64,000 nt of DNA from positions 1 through 64,000 of the forward strand of contig CAVYUC010000033.1 of the NCBI GenBank assembly GCA_963771595.1, written 5' to 3'. The DNA is from CAVYUC01 sp963771595. GTDB taxonomy: Bacteria; Bacteroidota; Bacteroidia; Bacteroidales; Prolixibacteraceae. The notes below the pieces were generated by a model. The model searched no databases and was not told the DNA's origin. It was given only the letters and a program-made list of their open reading frames with translations. Positions 9,131-18,149 of the stretch are shown here, piece by piece. How positions within the stretch are numbered: the first letter of the stretch is position 1; each line of letters begins with the position of its first letter. A program made the translations under genes and the position numbers.

Positions 9131-9210
9131 GTACAAACCCTGTACATGACCAGATAGACGCTTTTGAATATTATTGAGTAATCCCGGTTGACGCGCCGGG
9201 ATTATTTTTT
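9131..9210 (+). ncRNA. Candidate small RNA or leader transcript
   Basis: A TAAGTTTG element at 9119-9126 fits the TAnnTTTG -7 consensus, predicting a start near 9131. The transcript would begin with a small hairpin (GTACA, AACCC loop, TGTAC, 9131-9145) and end at a strong intrinsic terminator (9179-9210), giving about 80 nt. No -33 TTTG at the right spacing was seen and no protein of more than a few codons is encoded. The terminator is firm; the small-RNA reading is inference. Confidence 0.35.
9179..9210 (+). terminator. Rho-independent terminator
   Basis: A 9-bp GC-containing stem (TAATCCCGG 9179-9187 with CCGGGATTA 9196-9204) closes an 8-nt loop and is followed directly by a run of T. It lies about 200 nt after the prolyl oligopeptidase and 300 nt before narK, so it serves either a long 3' end or the candidate small RNA. 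Confidence 0.75.
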
Positions 9211-9505
9211 TGGCTTTTTTTCTACCCGATTTACCTTCCCTGGATTATAATATCCGATTCCGGCAAATTATACAACAAAATGCTTTCGTTCTTTTTGCAC
9301 CTTCGGCAGTTCCAGGTCATGTAACGTCAGCAAGCAGCAATTACTTCCACAACCTCCCTGTAAGACAGAAACTTGCAAAGTACAATAAGTTTTCGTCTGA
9401 TTATCTCATTAAAAATATTCCAATATAAAATCCCAAAAATGTTGCAAATGTTACAGGCTAAATCTTTTGATTTATGTAAATTAGTTAAAAATCAAAATTA
9501 GCTAC

Positions 9506-10774
9506 ATGAACATCAAAGGAAATTCAAAAAGAGGCCTGACGGGAACCACGCTGGGTTTCTTTTTCGGTTTTGCTGCCGTTGCACTTTACGGCCCCACTGC
9601 AATCAAATTTAAAGAAGCGATGGATCTTTCGCCAACCTTGCTTGGACTGCTCATCGCTATACCGTCGCTTTCCGGATCATTATTACGCATTCCGTTTGGT
9701 GCCTGGGTGGATACAACCGGTGGCAAGAAGCCATTTTTTATTTTGATGTTGTTAAGTGTTATTGGATTGGGTGGCGTTACTTTACTACTTTACACGTCAT
9801 ACCCGGATGGCATGAGCGGCATGTACGGATTAGTGCTGCTTTTCGGCTTTCTCAGCGGTTGCGGTATTGCTACCTTCTCAGTTGGTATTGGTCAGACTTC
9901 TTACTGGTTTCCCCGCAACAAACAGGGGATGGCACTCGGAACTTTTGCAGGTATCGGAAATTTGGCACCCGGTATTTTTTCATTGATTTTACCGCTGTTT
10001 TTAACCGCATATGGATTTATTTCAGCCTACTTTGCCTGGTTTTTGTTTTTGCTGCTCGGAACAATAATTTATGGAATTATTGGTGTTAACGCACCCTATT
10101 TTCAATTCCGAAAAGCGGGATTAAATCATGCTGAATCAAAAGAAAAGGCTGCGGAAAACGGGCAGGAAATATTTCCGACCGGCAGTGTAAAAGACAGCCT
10201 TATCAATTCAGCCAAAATAAAAAATACATGGGCGCTGGTGGTACTTTATTTTACCACATTCGGCGGTTTTATTGCATTAACCGCATGGTTTCCGACCTAC
10301 TGGGCCGAATACCAGAATTTTGCTCCGGTAAAAGCCGGATTGTTCACTGCCATCTTTTCCATTCTTGCTTCAGCAATCCGTGTTCCCGGAGGTTCCATTG
10401 CCGATAAATTTGGCGGAGAAAAAATAGCCTTGTTTTCAATGGCTGCAATTCTAATTTCAGCAGTGGTTCTGTCAGTTGCTGATGCCATTCCAATTAGTAT
10501 GGCTGCTGTAATTTTGCTTGCTGGCGGAATGGGAATAGCCAATGCAGCCGTATTCAAGTTGGTACCGGTTTATGTTCCGAAATCAGTTGGTGGAGCAGCT
10601 GGCTGGGTTGGCGGACTGGGAGCTTTTGGTGGTTTTGCCTTGCCACCAATAATGGGCGCAATTGCTGGTGCCTATGGCGATATTGGTTATGCCCGCGGTT
10701 TTGTTGTTTTCATTGGCCTGGCTGTCATCAATTTAATAATCATTTATGTTTTATTGAAAAACAGGTCCAATTAA
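9506..10774 (+). CDS. narK: Nitrate/nitrite MFS transporter NarK
   Basis: The 422-aa protein has 12 hydrophobic segments and the NarK-type signature near the N-terminus: FFFGFAAVALYGPTAIKF, then IPSLSGSLLRIPFGAWVD. A second-half counterpart SAIRVPGGSIADKFGGEK follows. The nitrate-binding Arg of each half is visible in LLRIPFG and AIRVPGG. It moves nitrate in and nitrite out at the inner membrane. It lies 47 nt before narG on the same strand, so co-transcription with the reductase is likely. The ATG at 9506 gives a normal short cytoplasmic N-terminus. Confidence 0.92.
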   Translation: MNIKGNSKRGLTGTTLGFFFGFAAVALYGPTAIKFKEAMDLSPTLLGLLIAIPSLSGSLLRIPFGAWVDTTGGKKPFFILMLLSVIGLGGVTLLLYTSYPDGMSGMYGLVLLFGFLSGCGIATFSVGIGQTSYWFPRNKQGMALGTFAGIGNLAPGIFSLILPLFLTAYGFISAYFAWFLFLLLGTIIYGIIGVNAPYFQFRKAGLNHAESKEKAAENGQEIFPTGSVKDSLINSAKIKNTWALVVLYFTTFGGFIALTAWFPTYWAEYQNFAPVKAGLFTAIFSILASAIRVPGGSIADKFGGEKIALFSMAAILISAVVLSVADAIPISMAAVILLAGGMGIANAAVFKLVPVYVPKSVGGAAGWVGGLGAFGGFALPPIMGAIAGAYGDIGYARGFVVFIGLAVINLIIIYVLLKNRSN

Positions 10775-10821
10775 TCTGGCGCTTAAAAGCGTGTTTATTA
10801 AAAATTTAACAATATCATTTT

Positions 10822-13800
10822 ATGAGCCTTCTGAATAAACTTATCTATTTCAGTAAAAATGCTACCAAAAGTCCGGATAAACATATAGTAACTACCGATG
10901 AAAAAAGGGAATGGGAAAGTTATTACCGTAACCGCTGGCAATACGATAAAGTCGTTCGTTCCACACATGGGGTGAATTGTACCGGTTCCTGTTCATGGAA
11001 AATATATGTAAAAAACGGGCTGGTCACCTGGGAAATTCAGCAAACCGATTATCCTGAAACCCGCCCGGGGCTTCCGAATCATGAACCCCGTGGCTGTCCG
11101 CGCGGCGCCAGTTACTCCTGGTACCTGTACAGCGCCAACCGGGTGAAATATCCCATGATTCGCGGCACGTTGGTAAAAGCTTACCGCGAGGCCAAATCGA
11201 AACTGAACGACCCGGTATCAGCCTGGGAAAGTTTGATGCAGGATGCCGAATTTTCAAAAAAATACAAAGCAGAGCGGGGATTAGGTGGCTTGGTGCGCGC
11301 CGACTGGAACGAGGTAAATGAAATTATTGCCGCCGCCAATATTTACACCATTAAAACCTACGGCCCCGACCGGCTGGCAGGTTTTACACCCATTCCGGCC
11401 ATGTCAATGGTATCCTATTCGTCGGGTACACGTTATTTGAGTTTGCTGGGCGGAACGGTGCTCAGCTTCTACGATTTTTACTGCGATCTTCCCCCCTCTT
11501 CCCCGCAAACCTGGGGCGAACAAACCGATGTTCCGGAAAGCGCCGACTGGTACAATTCATCGTTTCTGATGCTGTGGGGTTCCAACGTTCCGCTTACCCG
11601 CACACCGGATGCACCATTTTATACACAGGTGCGCTATAAAGGAACGAAAACGATAAACATCTCACCTGATTTTAGTGAAGCCGCCAAATTTGCTGATTTG
11701 TGGATGAAGCCCAAACAAGGAACCGATGCAGCGCTTGGAATGGCCATGGGGCATGTTATTTTAAAAGAATTTTATCTCGATAAAAAAACGCCTTATTTCG
11801 AAGAATACGCCCGCCAATACACCGACTTGCCATTTCTGGTAAAAATTGAAAAAGAAAACGGAAGGTTCGTTGCCGGCAGGTTAGTCCGTGCCAGTGATTT
11901 AAGCATCAAAAACGCCGAACCTAATGCAGACTGGAAACCTGTTCTGTTAGATGAAAACAGTTCCGGGTTTGTCATTCCAAACGGAACAATTGGTTCGCGC
12001 TGGGATAAAAGCCGGAAATGGAACCTGGAAATGAAAGATGCTTTAACTGATAAAGATATTTATCCGAAGCTTTCTGTTTTCGATGATTATGATGATGTAG
12101 CTGAAGTTGCATTTCCGTATTTCGGAGGAGAAACATACAAGCATGAACATTTTAATGCCACTTCGCATAAAGATATTTTACTGCGGAAAATTCCCGTAAA
12201 AAAAGCACCCGAAGGTGATTTTCTCTATTGCACGGTTTTCGATCTAATGGTTGCCAATTACGGCATTTCGCGCGGACTGGAAGATGAAAATGCCGCTTCC
12301 GGCTATGAGCAGGATTTGCCATACACACCGGCATGGCAGGAAAAAATAACCGGAGTACCGGAAAGTCAGGTTATTTCAACGGCACGCCAATTTGCCGAAA
12401 ACGCAGAGAAAACAAAAGGCAAGTCCATGATTATTATCGGCGCAGGCGTGAATCACTGGTTTCATACTGATATGATTTACCGCAGCGCAATCAATATGCT
12501 TGTTTTTTGTGGTTGTGTAGGTAAATCAGGAGGTGGCTGGGCACATTATGTGGGACAGGAAAAAGTGCGTCCGCAAACCGGCTGGCTCCCGCTGGCTTTT
12601 GCACTGGACTGGAACCGGCCGCCACGGCAAATGAATACCACATCCTATTTTTACATGCACACCGACCAGTGGCGCTACGAAAAAGTGGGTTTGTCGGAAC
12701 TCATATCTCCGCTGGCAAATAAAGAAGAATGGGCCTCCAAATCGATGATCGACTGTAATGTAAAAGCCGAACGAATGGGGTGGCTGCCATCAAGTCCGCA
12801 GCTTGGCGAAAATCCGCTTCAGCTTGCCAAACAGGCCGATGATGAAGGAAAAGATATTGAACAGTTTGTAACCGGAAAATTAAAAAGTAAAGAATTGAGC
12901 ATTGCCTCAGAAGATCCCGATAATCCGAAAAACTTTCCGCGCAACCTGTTTGTCTGGCGGTCGAATTTATTGGGATCAAGTGCCAAGGGAATGGAATATT
13001 TCATGAAACATTTGCTGGGAACGCAAAACAGTGTGCTGGGAGATGACCTGAAAGCAAACGGCGAACAACTTCCGCAGGAAGTTAAATGGCACGATAAAGC
13101 TCCGGAAGGAAAACTCGACTTGCTGGTTACACTCGACTACCGGATGAGCACTACCACTTTACATTCCGACATCATTTTGCCTGCAGCAACATGGTACGAG
13201 AAAAACGACCTCAGCACTTCCGATATGCACCCATTCATCCATCCGTTTTCCAGAGCAGTGGATCCGGTTTGGGAAGCCCGTTCCGACTGGGACATTTTTA
13301 AAGGCCTGGCCAAACGTTTTTCAGAACTGACAGAAAATCATCTGGGAAAGGAAAAAGACATCGTGCTTCTGCCACTGCAGCACGATTCGCCAATGGAGAT
13401 TTCGGAAACCGCTTTTGCCGAAGACTGGAAGGGAAAAAATCTGGAGTTAAAACCAGGGAAAAACATGTCGAAAATAATTGAAGTTATCCGCAATTATCCG
13501 GAAACGTATCATCGATTTACAAGCCTCGGGCCGCTTATGGCAAAGGCAGGAAATGGCGCAAAAGGAATTAACTGGAATACCGAAACGGAGGTTGAATTTC
13601 TTAAGAAGCTGAATAAAACTTCTGACGAACCGGGAGAAACAAATGGCCTGGCAAAAATTGATACCGATATTCATGCAGCAGAAACCATACTGACCCTGGC
13701 TCCTGAAACGAACGGCCATGTGGCAATAAAAGCCTGGGAATCACTTGAAAAATCGACCGGGCGAAAACACCGGCACCTTGCAGTAAACCGCGAAGATGAA

Positions 13801-14556
13801 AAAATAAGGTACAAAGATTTGCTTGCTCAACCCCGCAAAATAATTACATCGCCCATCTGGAGCGGTGTTGATTCGGAGAAAGTTTCTTATAATGCCGGTT
13901 ACACCAACGTTCACGAGTTAATTCCGTGGCGAACGCTTACCGGAAGACAAACCACTTACCAGGATCATCCGTGGATGATGGCATTTGGTGAAAACCTGGT
14001 GTGTTACAAGCCGCCGATAAATACCAAATCGATAAATAAAATCCTAACCCATATCAAGGACTCGGACAAATATTTGGTAATTAACATGATGACTCCGCAC
14101 AACAAATGGACCATCCATTCGTCGTGGTCGGATAATTTGCTGATGCTCACCCTTGGACGTGGCGGCCCTGTTGCCTGGATGAGCGAAACAGATGCCGGTA
14201 AAATCAAGCTGAAGGATAATGACTGGATTGAAGTGTTCAATGTAAACGGTGCGTCGGTGGCGAGGCTGATTGTTTCGCAACGCGTACCCGAAGGAGCTCT
14301 GATTATGTACCACAACCAGGAACGTACAGTGAATATGCCGGTAAATCAAATTAATGGCAACCGCGGCGGTGTGCACAATTCAGTGGAACGCCTCAACCTG
14401 AAACCAACGCACATGATTGGCGGCTATGCACAGTTAAGCTACGGTTTCAACTATTACGGCACGATTGGTTCCAACCGCGACGAGTTTGTAGTTATCCGCA
14501 AATTGAAAAAAGTGGAATGGAAGGATGAAGCAGTTAACGAAAATGAAATCCGATAG
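10822..14556 (+). CDS. narG: Respiratory nitrate reductase alpha subunit NarG
   Basis: This 1,244-aa molybdopterin oxidoreductase is full length. The FS0 [4Fe-4S] ligands are His49, Cys53, Cys57 and Cys92 (STHGVNCTGSC and RGCPRGAS). The molybdenum ligand Asp222 lies in FYCDLPPSSP. All five fall at the same residue numbers as in E. coli NarG. There is no twin-arginine leader, so the enzyme should face the cytoplasm. It reduces nitrate to nitrite with electrons from NarI through NarH. It is followed by narH after 16 nt. No frame damage is seen, in contrast to narH and narJ downstream. Confidence 0.95.
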   Translation: MSLLNKLIYFSKNATKSPDKHIVTTDEKREWESYYRNRWQYDKVVRSTHGVNCTGSCSWKIYVKNGLVTWEIQQTDYPETRPGLPNHEPRGCPRGASYSWYLYSANRVKYPMIRGTLVKAYREAKSKLNDPVSAWESLMQDAEFSKKYKAERGLGGLVRADWNEVNEIIAAANIYTIKTYGPDRLAGFTPIPAMSMVSYSSGTRYLSLLGGTVLSFYDFYCDLPPSSPQTWGEQTDVPESADWYNSSFLMLWGSNVPLTRTPDAPFYTQVRYKGTKTINISPDFSEAAKFADLWMKPKQGTDAALGMAMGHVILKEFYLDKKTPYFEEYARQYTDLPFLVKIEKENGRFVAGRLVRASDLSIKNAEPNADWKPVLLDENSSGFVIPNGTIGSRWDKSRKWNLEMKDALTDKDIYPKLSVFDDYDDVAEVAFPYFGGETYKHEHFNATSHKDILLRKIPVKKAPEGDFLYCTVFDLMVANYGISRGLEDENAASGYEQDLPYTPAWQEKITGVPESQVISTARQFAENAEKTKGKSMIIIGAGVNHWFHTDMIYRSAINMLVFCGCVGKSGGGWAHYVGQEKVRPQTGWLPLAFALDWNRPPRQMNTTSYFYMHTDQWRYEKVGLSELISPLANKEEWASKSMIDCNVKAERMGWLPSSPQLGENPLQLAKQADDEGKDIEQFVTGKLKSKELSIASEDPDNPKNFPRNLFVWRSNLLGSSAKGMEYFMKHLLGTQNSVLGDDLKANGEQLPQEVKWHDKAPEGKLDLLVTLDYRMSTTTLHSDIILPAATWYEKNDLSTSDMHPFIHPFSRAVDPVWEARSDWDIFKGLAKRFSELTENHLGKEKDIVLLPLQHDSPMEISETAFAEDWKGKNLELKPGKNMSKIIEVIRNYPETYHRFTSLGPLMAKAGNGAKGINWNTETEVEFLKKLNKTSDEPGETNGLAKIDTDIHAAETILTLAPETNGHVAIKAWESLEKSTGRKHRHLAVNREDEKIRYKDLLAQPRKIITSPIWSGVDSEKVSYNAGYTNVHELIPWRTLTGRQTTYQDHPWMMAFGENLVCYKPPINTKSINKILTHIKDSDKYLVINMMTPHNKWTIHSSWSDNLLMLTLGRGGPVAWMSETDAGKIKLKDNDWIEVFNVNGASVARLIVSQRVPEGALIMYHNQERTVNMPVNQINGNRGGVHNSVERLNLKPTHMIGGYAQLSYGFNYYGTIGSNRDEFVVIRKLKKVEWKDEAVNENEIR

Positions 14557-14572
14557 ACTAAAAAAATAAGTT

Positions 14573-15604
14573 ATGCAAATACGGGCTCAAATAGCAATGG
14601 TTTTAAACCTCGACAAATGCATCGGTTGCCACACCTGCTCGGTGACCTGCAAAAATGTGTGGACTTCGCGGAAAGGGATGGAATACGTTTGGTTTAATAA
14701 TGTAGAAACCAAACCCGGCATCGGTTATCCCGATGAGTGGGAGAACCAGAAGCGCTGGAAAGGCGGCTGGAATCTGGACAAAGATCGGTTAACGCCACGA
14801 ACCGGAGGTAAAGGCAGAATCATGAAAAATATTTTTGCCAATCCGGATATGCCACTCATCGATGATTATTATGAACCATTTACATTCAATTATTCCATTC
14901 TCCATAAAGGCTCGAAATTCAAAACACCTCCCTCAGCACGACCTTATTCAATTTTGACCGGAAAACCAATGGAAAAGATTGAAAAAACACCCAATTGGGA
15001 GGATGATCTGGGAGGTGAATTTGAAAAGCGAAGCCGGGAAATCAATTTCTACGACGTGCAAAAAGAAATTTACGGTGAATTTGAAAATTCTTTCATGATG
15101 TATCTTCCGCGGCTTTGCGAACACTGCCTGAATCCCACGTGTCTGGCTGCCTGCCCTTCGGGAGCCATTTACAAGCGTGAGGAAGACGGCATTGTGCTTA
15201 TCGACCAAAACCGTTGTCGTGGCTGGCGGCATTGTGTAAGCGCCTGTCCGTATAAAAAAATATATTTCAATTGGGAAACCAATAAATCAGAAAAATGCAC
15301 CTTTTGCTACCCGCGAACCGAAGTGGGCGATGCTACCATTTGCAGCGAATCGTGCGTGGGAAGAATCCGATATATTGGAATGATGCTTTATGATGCCGAC
15401 AAAATCTATGCAGCAGCATCAACTTCTGACGAAATAGATTTGTATGGCGAGCATCTGAATCTGTTCCTTAACCCGAATGATCCTGCAATTATTGAAGAAG
15501 CGCAAAAGCAGGGGATTCCGCACAATGTGCTGGAAGCCGCCCGAAAGTCGCCAATCTATAAAATGGCCATCGACTGGAAAGTTGCATTTCCCGCTGCACC
15601 CTGA
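14573..15604 (+). CDS. narH: Nitrate reductase beta subunit NarH, N-terminal part (frameshifted)
   Basis: This four-cluster ferredoxin-like subunit passes electrons from NarI to NarG. Cys motifs visible are CIGCHTCSVTCKNVW (about 16-30), CEHCLNPTCLAACP (about 183-196), CRGWRHCVSACPYKK (Trp in place of one Cys, as in the 3Fe-4S site of the family) and CTFCYPRTEVGDATICSESC. The frame ends at 343 aa after WKVAFP. Relatives continue with LHPEYRTLPMVWYVP, which is present in the +1 frame from about 15593. An extra C in CCC at 15590-15592 accounts for it. All iron-sulfur ligands lie before the break, but the C-terminal third is lost from this frame. Confidence 0.88.
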   Translation: MQIRAQIAMVLNLDKCIGCHTCSVTCKNVWTSRKGMEYVWFNNVETKPGIGYPDEWENQKRWKGGWNLDKDRLTPRTGGKGRIMKNIFANPDMPLIDDYYEPFTFNYSILHKGSKFKTPPSARPYSILTGKPMEKIEKTPNWEDDLGGEFEKRSREINFYDVQKEIYGEFENSFMMYLPRLCEHCLNPTCLAACPSGAIYKREEDGIVLIDQNRCRGWRHCVSACPYKKIYFNWETNKSEKCTFCYPRTEVGDATICSESCVGRIRYIGMMLYDADKIYAAASTSDEIDLYGEHLNLFLNPNDPAIIEEAQKQGIPHNVLEAARKSPIYKMAIDWKVAFPAAP

Positions 15605-15792
15605 ATACCGCACGCTACCTATGGTTTGGTATGTGCCGTCGCTCTCCCCCATTCAGGCTGCTGCCGACAGCGGGAAACTGGGAAAAAACGGTATCCTTCC
15701 CGATGTGGAGTCGCTGCGGATTTCCAATAAATACCTCGCCAACCTATTTACTGCCGGTGATGTAAAAACCGATTATCGCCGCGCTGAAAAGA
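15605..15792 (+). pseudogene. narH: NarH middle segment, out of frame with both flanks
   Basis: Read in the frame that contains 15477, this stretch gives EYRTLPMVWYVPSLSPIQAA, NGILPDVESLRISNKYLANL and FTAGDVK, a clear NarH match. It then runs into nonsense (TDYRRAEKNAG). An extra A in AAAAA at 15764-15768 puts the following KPIIAALKRMLAMRAYMR into the next frame. It has no start codon of its own and is only the connecting piece of the broken gene. Confidence 0.75.
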
Positions 15793-16059
15793 ATGCTGGC
15801 CATGCGTGCCTATATGCGCAGCAAAACTGTCGATAATATAGTAAACACTGAAGTTTTGAAAGAAACCGGTTTAACACCCGAAGAAACAGAAAAAATGTAT
15901 GAATTGATGGCAATCGCCAATTACAATGACCGGTTTGTTATCCCAACTTCGCATAAAGAATATGCCGACGATGTTTTCGACAATAAAACATCGGGCGGTT
16001 ATCCGAAAACTTATGGCACTGAATCTGAAATTTTTAAAAATCTGTTTGGAGGAATTTAA
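15793..16059 (+). CDS. narH: NarH C-terminal part after second frameshift
   Basis: This 88-codon frame begins MLAMRAYMRSKTVDNIVNTE and contains MYELMAIANYNDRFVIPTSH, matching the C-terminal region of NarH. Upstream in the same frame the family sequence KPIIAALKR precedes the ATG, so 15793 is an internal Met and not a real start. Removing the two extra bases gives a single gene 14573-16059 of about 494 aa, the normal NarH length. As it stands the subunit would be made in three pieces and the reductase would probably not assemble. A base-call error is the simplest explanation. Confidence 0.75.
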   Translation: MLAMRAYMRSKTVDNIVNTEVLKETGLTPEETEKMYELMAIANYNDRFVIPTSHKEYADDVFDNKTSGGYPKTYGTESEIFKNLFGGI

Positions 16060-16690
16060 ATGATAAAAACGTATAAAATACTTTCGTTACTGCTTTCGTA
16101 TCCTAATGCAGGAACTGATGGATTTTTTGCAGGAAGTCGGAAAGCGAACTGCGGGACGAAAAGCATTGTTATCCAAGGAAAAAATAGAGGGAATTGTTCT
16201 GTTTCTTCACCATTTCAGAAAAATGGATTTAACCGACTGGCAGGCGGAATATGTTCAGTTGTTCGATTATTCGCGTAGTGTATCGCTGCATTTATTTGAG
16301 CATATAAAAAGCGACTCGAAAGACCGTGGACAGGCGATGGTTGATATGCTTGGATTTTACCAGGAAAACGGATTGCACCTTTCAGCAAATGAACTGCCCG
16401 ACTATCTGCCGGTTTTTTTTGAATTCTTATCGACACAAAATGAAAAAAAAGCAGCCGAATTACTAGCCGAACCAATTCATATTATTGCCCGGATTCACGC
16501 CGCGCTCGACGAAAAAAAGAACATGTACCGGCACATTTTATCGGCGGTGATTTCACTTTCGGCAAAACAGCCCGATGCAGCAATTACCAACACGATTATT
16601 AAAAACGAAAAGCCGCTGAACCTGGATTTGGAATACGAAGAAAAGCCGGTTGAATTCGGCGCCAACAATTCATGTATAAACTGTAAATAA
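16060..16690 (+). CDS. narJ: Nitrate reductase assembly chaperone NarJ (frameshifted near its N-terminus)
   Basis: This TorD/NarJ-family chaperone inserts the molybdenum cofactor into NarG and holds NarGH until it docks on NarI. The ATG at 16060 follows the narH stop directly, behind a GGAGG, and gives MIKTYKILSLLLSYPN, the usual NarJ N-terminus. After that the family sequence switches to the +1 frame (ELMDFLQEVGKRT, and later SLHLFEHIKSDSKDRGQAMVD, the core NarJ motif). One surplus base within about 16098-16110 explains it. An internal ATG at 16106 opens a 194-codon frame that could still produce most of the protein. It ends in a Cys pair, NSCINCK. Confidence 0.8.
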
Positions 16691-16697
16691 ATTTATC

Positions 16698-17375
16698 ATG
16701 GAACATTATATCAATAATTTTTTATTTACCTATTTCCCCCACATCGCTTTTGCCGTTTTTTGGTTCGGACTTTTTACACGATTTATACTGGCCAACAAAA
16801 CCATTCAGGCAAAATCAACGCAATTGTTGTCAGACAGCGGAGTGAAATGGGGAAGCAATCTGTTTCACTACGGAATTATTATTGTTTTCTTTGGTCATTT
16901 CACCCTGTTTTTGCCCGAAAGCATCTACCACCTCGTAATGTCCACCGAAACAAAACGGATGATTGCCATTATTTTCGGTTCCATTTTCGGCGTCCTGACT
17001 TTTATTGGCCTGATTATCTTAGTAACCCGAAGGACCACAAACATACGACTTCGGTTTAACAGCAGTTTTGCCGACTATTTTATCCTCCTTCTTTTATTGG
17101 TGGAAACGATACTGGGATTAATTTCTGTTACGAAAACCATGTCTTCTCCGCTTGAGAATTATACGTCACTTGGCGTGTGGGCGCAAAAGGTAATTACTTT
17201 TCAACCCGAAGCAGGAGCAATGATTGCGACGCACAACATTATGTACAAAATTCATTTTGTAACCGGCTTACTTATTTTTATGATTTTCCCCTATACCAAA
17301 CTGATGCACATGCTGGTTTATCCGCTGGTCTATTTCTTCAGATCGGGTTACCAGTTGGTGCGAAAAAGGGGGTAA
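16698..17375 (+). CDS. narI: Nitrate reductase gamma subunit NarI (cytochrome b)
   Basis: This 225-aa membrane subunit has five hydrophobic spans. The four haem b ligands expected for the family are present: His57 and His67 (LFHYGIIIVFFGHF) and His186 and His204 (MYKIHFVTG and KLMHML). It takes electrons from quinol and anchors NarGH on the inside of the membrane. It starts 7 nt after narJ and is the last gene of the nar cluster. Its frame is intact. Confidence 0.93.
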   Translation: MEHYINNFLFTYFPHIAFAVFWFGLFTRFILANKTIQAKSTQLLSDSGVKWGSNLFHYGIIIVFFGHFTLFLPESIYHLVMSTETKRMIAIIFGSIFGVLTFIGLIILVTRRTTNIRLRFNSSFADYFILLLLLVETILGLISVTKTMSSPLENYTSLGVWAQKVITFQPEAGAMIATHNIMYKIHFVTGLLIFMIFPYTKLMHMLVYPLVYFFRSGYQLVRKRG

Positions 17376-17554
17376 CTACTATTTAAAATGAATATAAATC
17401 TGTCATTAATCAATAATGGACTATAAGGTCTTTTTGTGATTTAGTAAATTATTTTTACATTTACATAGTTGGTTCAGCAATTAAAAACAGACATGAACCT
17501 TTGCGTAATATTTAGACAATCAGTGAATTATAGAATAACTTTAAATTAAGAAAA

Positions 17555-18091
17555 ATGAAAAATGTAACACAGGTTCTTTCAGAAGAACATCAGAACATCC
17601 TGAAAGTGATTAATGTCGTTTTAGAGGAATGTGAACAATTAGCGTATGGGAAAAAGTTGGATAAAAAATTTTTCAATGAAGTTATCCGGTTTATTAAAAA
17701 TTATGCCGATGGATTTCACCATATTAAGGAAGAGGACATTCTTTTTAAAACCATGCTGAACAATCCGGAAAACATGCACTGCAATCCAATTCCGGTAATG
17801 TTGAACGAACATGACGCTGGCCGTCAATACGTTAAAGGAATGGAATCGGCGCTTTCGAAGGAAAATGTGAAAGACCTGATAGAAAATGCACAGGGATATT
17901 GTTACCTGCTTCAAAATCATATTTATAAAGAAGATAACATTTTATATCCGATGGCTGAGCAGGGCCTGGATGAGCAGCAGAAACAGCAGGTGGATGAATT
18001 GTACCGGAAGGTTAATGTATCGGATTATTTTGAAAAAGATATTAATGACTTCATTAAAACCCTGAAACAAACTTCAACAGTTAATCAATAA
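17555..18091 (+). CDS. Hemerythrin domain protein
   Basis: A 178-aa single-domain hemerythrin. Candidate di-iron ligands are His12, His56, Glu60 (HHIKEED), His86 (NEHDAGR), His122 and Glu126 (NHIYKED), in the order expected for the four-helix bundle. It is soluble, with no signal peptide. Such proteins bind O2 or NO or protect iron centres. Lying 179 nt after narI on the same strand, a role in nitrosative stress during nitrate respiration is plausible but inferred. The longer gap suggests its own promoter, which I could not identify. Confidence 0.85.
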   Translation: MKNVTQVLSEEHQNILKVINVVLEECEQLAYGKKLDKKFFNEVIRFIKNYADGFHHIKEEDILFKTMLNNPENMHCNPIPVMLNEHDAGRQYVKGMESALSKENVKDLIENAQGYCYLLQNHIYKEDNILYPMAEQGLDEQQKQQVDELYRKVNVSDYFEKDINDFIKTLKQTSTVNQ

Positions 18092-18149
18092 ATTTAAGGG
18101 TGTAATTCTATTTTTTCCAGGCAGGCTATAAAAAGTTCTGTTTGATCTT

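Larger units (their letters stand above)
8982..9505. other. Intergenic region before narK
   Basis: This 524-nt gap has no credible protein gene. It holds a possible small RNA with a terminator (9119-9210, listed separately). The rest, about 9211-9505, shows no clear structure. I looked for an FNR/CRP-type dyad (TTGAT-N4-ATCAA) before narK and did not find one, nor a TAnnTTTG element at a convincing place. Confidence 0.6.

Noticed and set aside
9210..9428. 72-codon frame before narK
   Set aside because: It starts at a TTG inside the T-tract of a terminator, has no recognisable content, and lies in AT-rich intergenic DNA.
9440..9500. FNR-type box before narK
   Set aside because: TTGATTTATG and ATCAA are present but not at the TTGAT-N4-ATCAA spacing.
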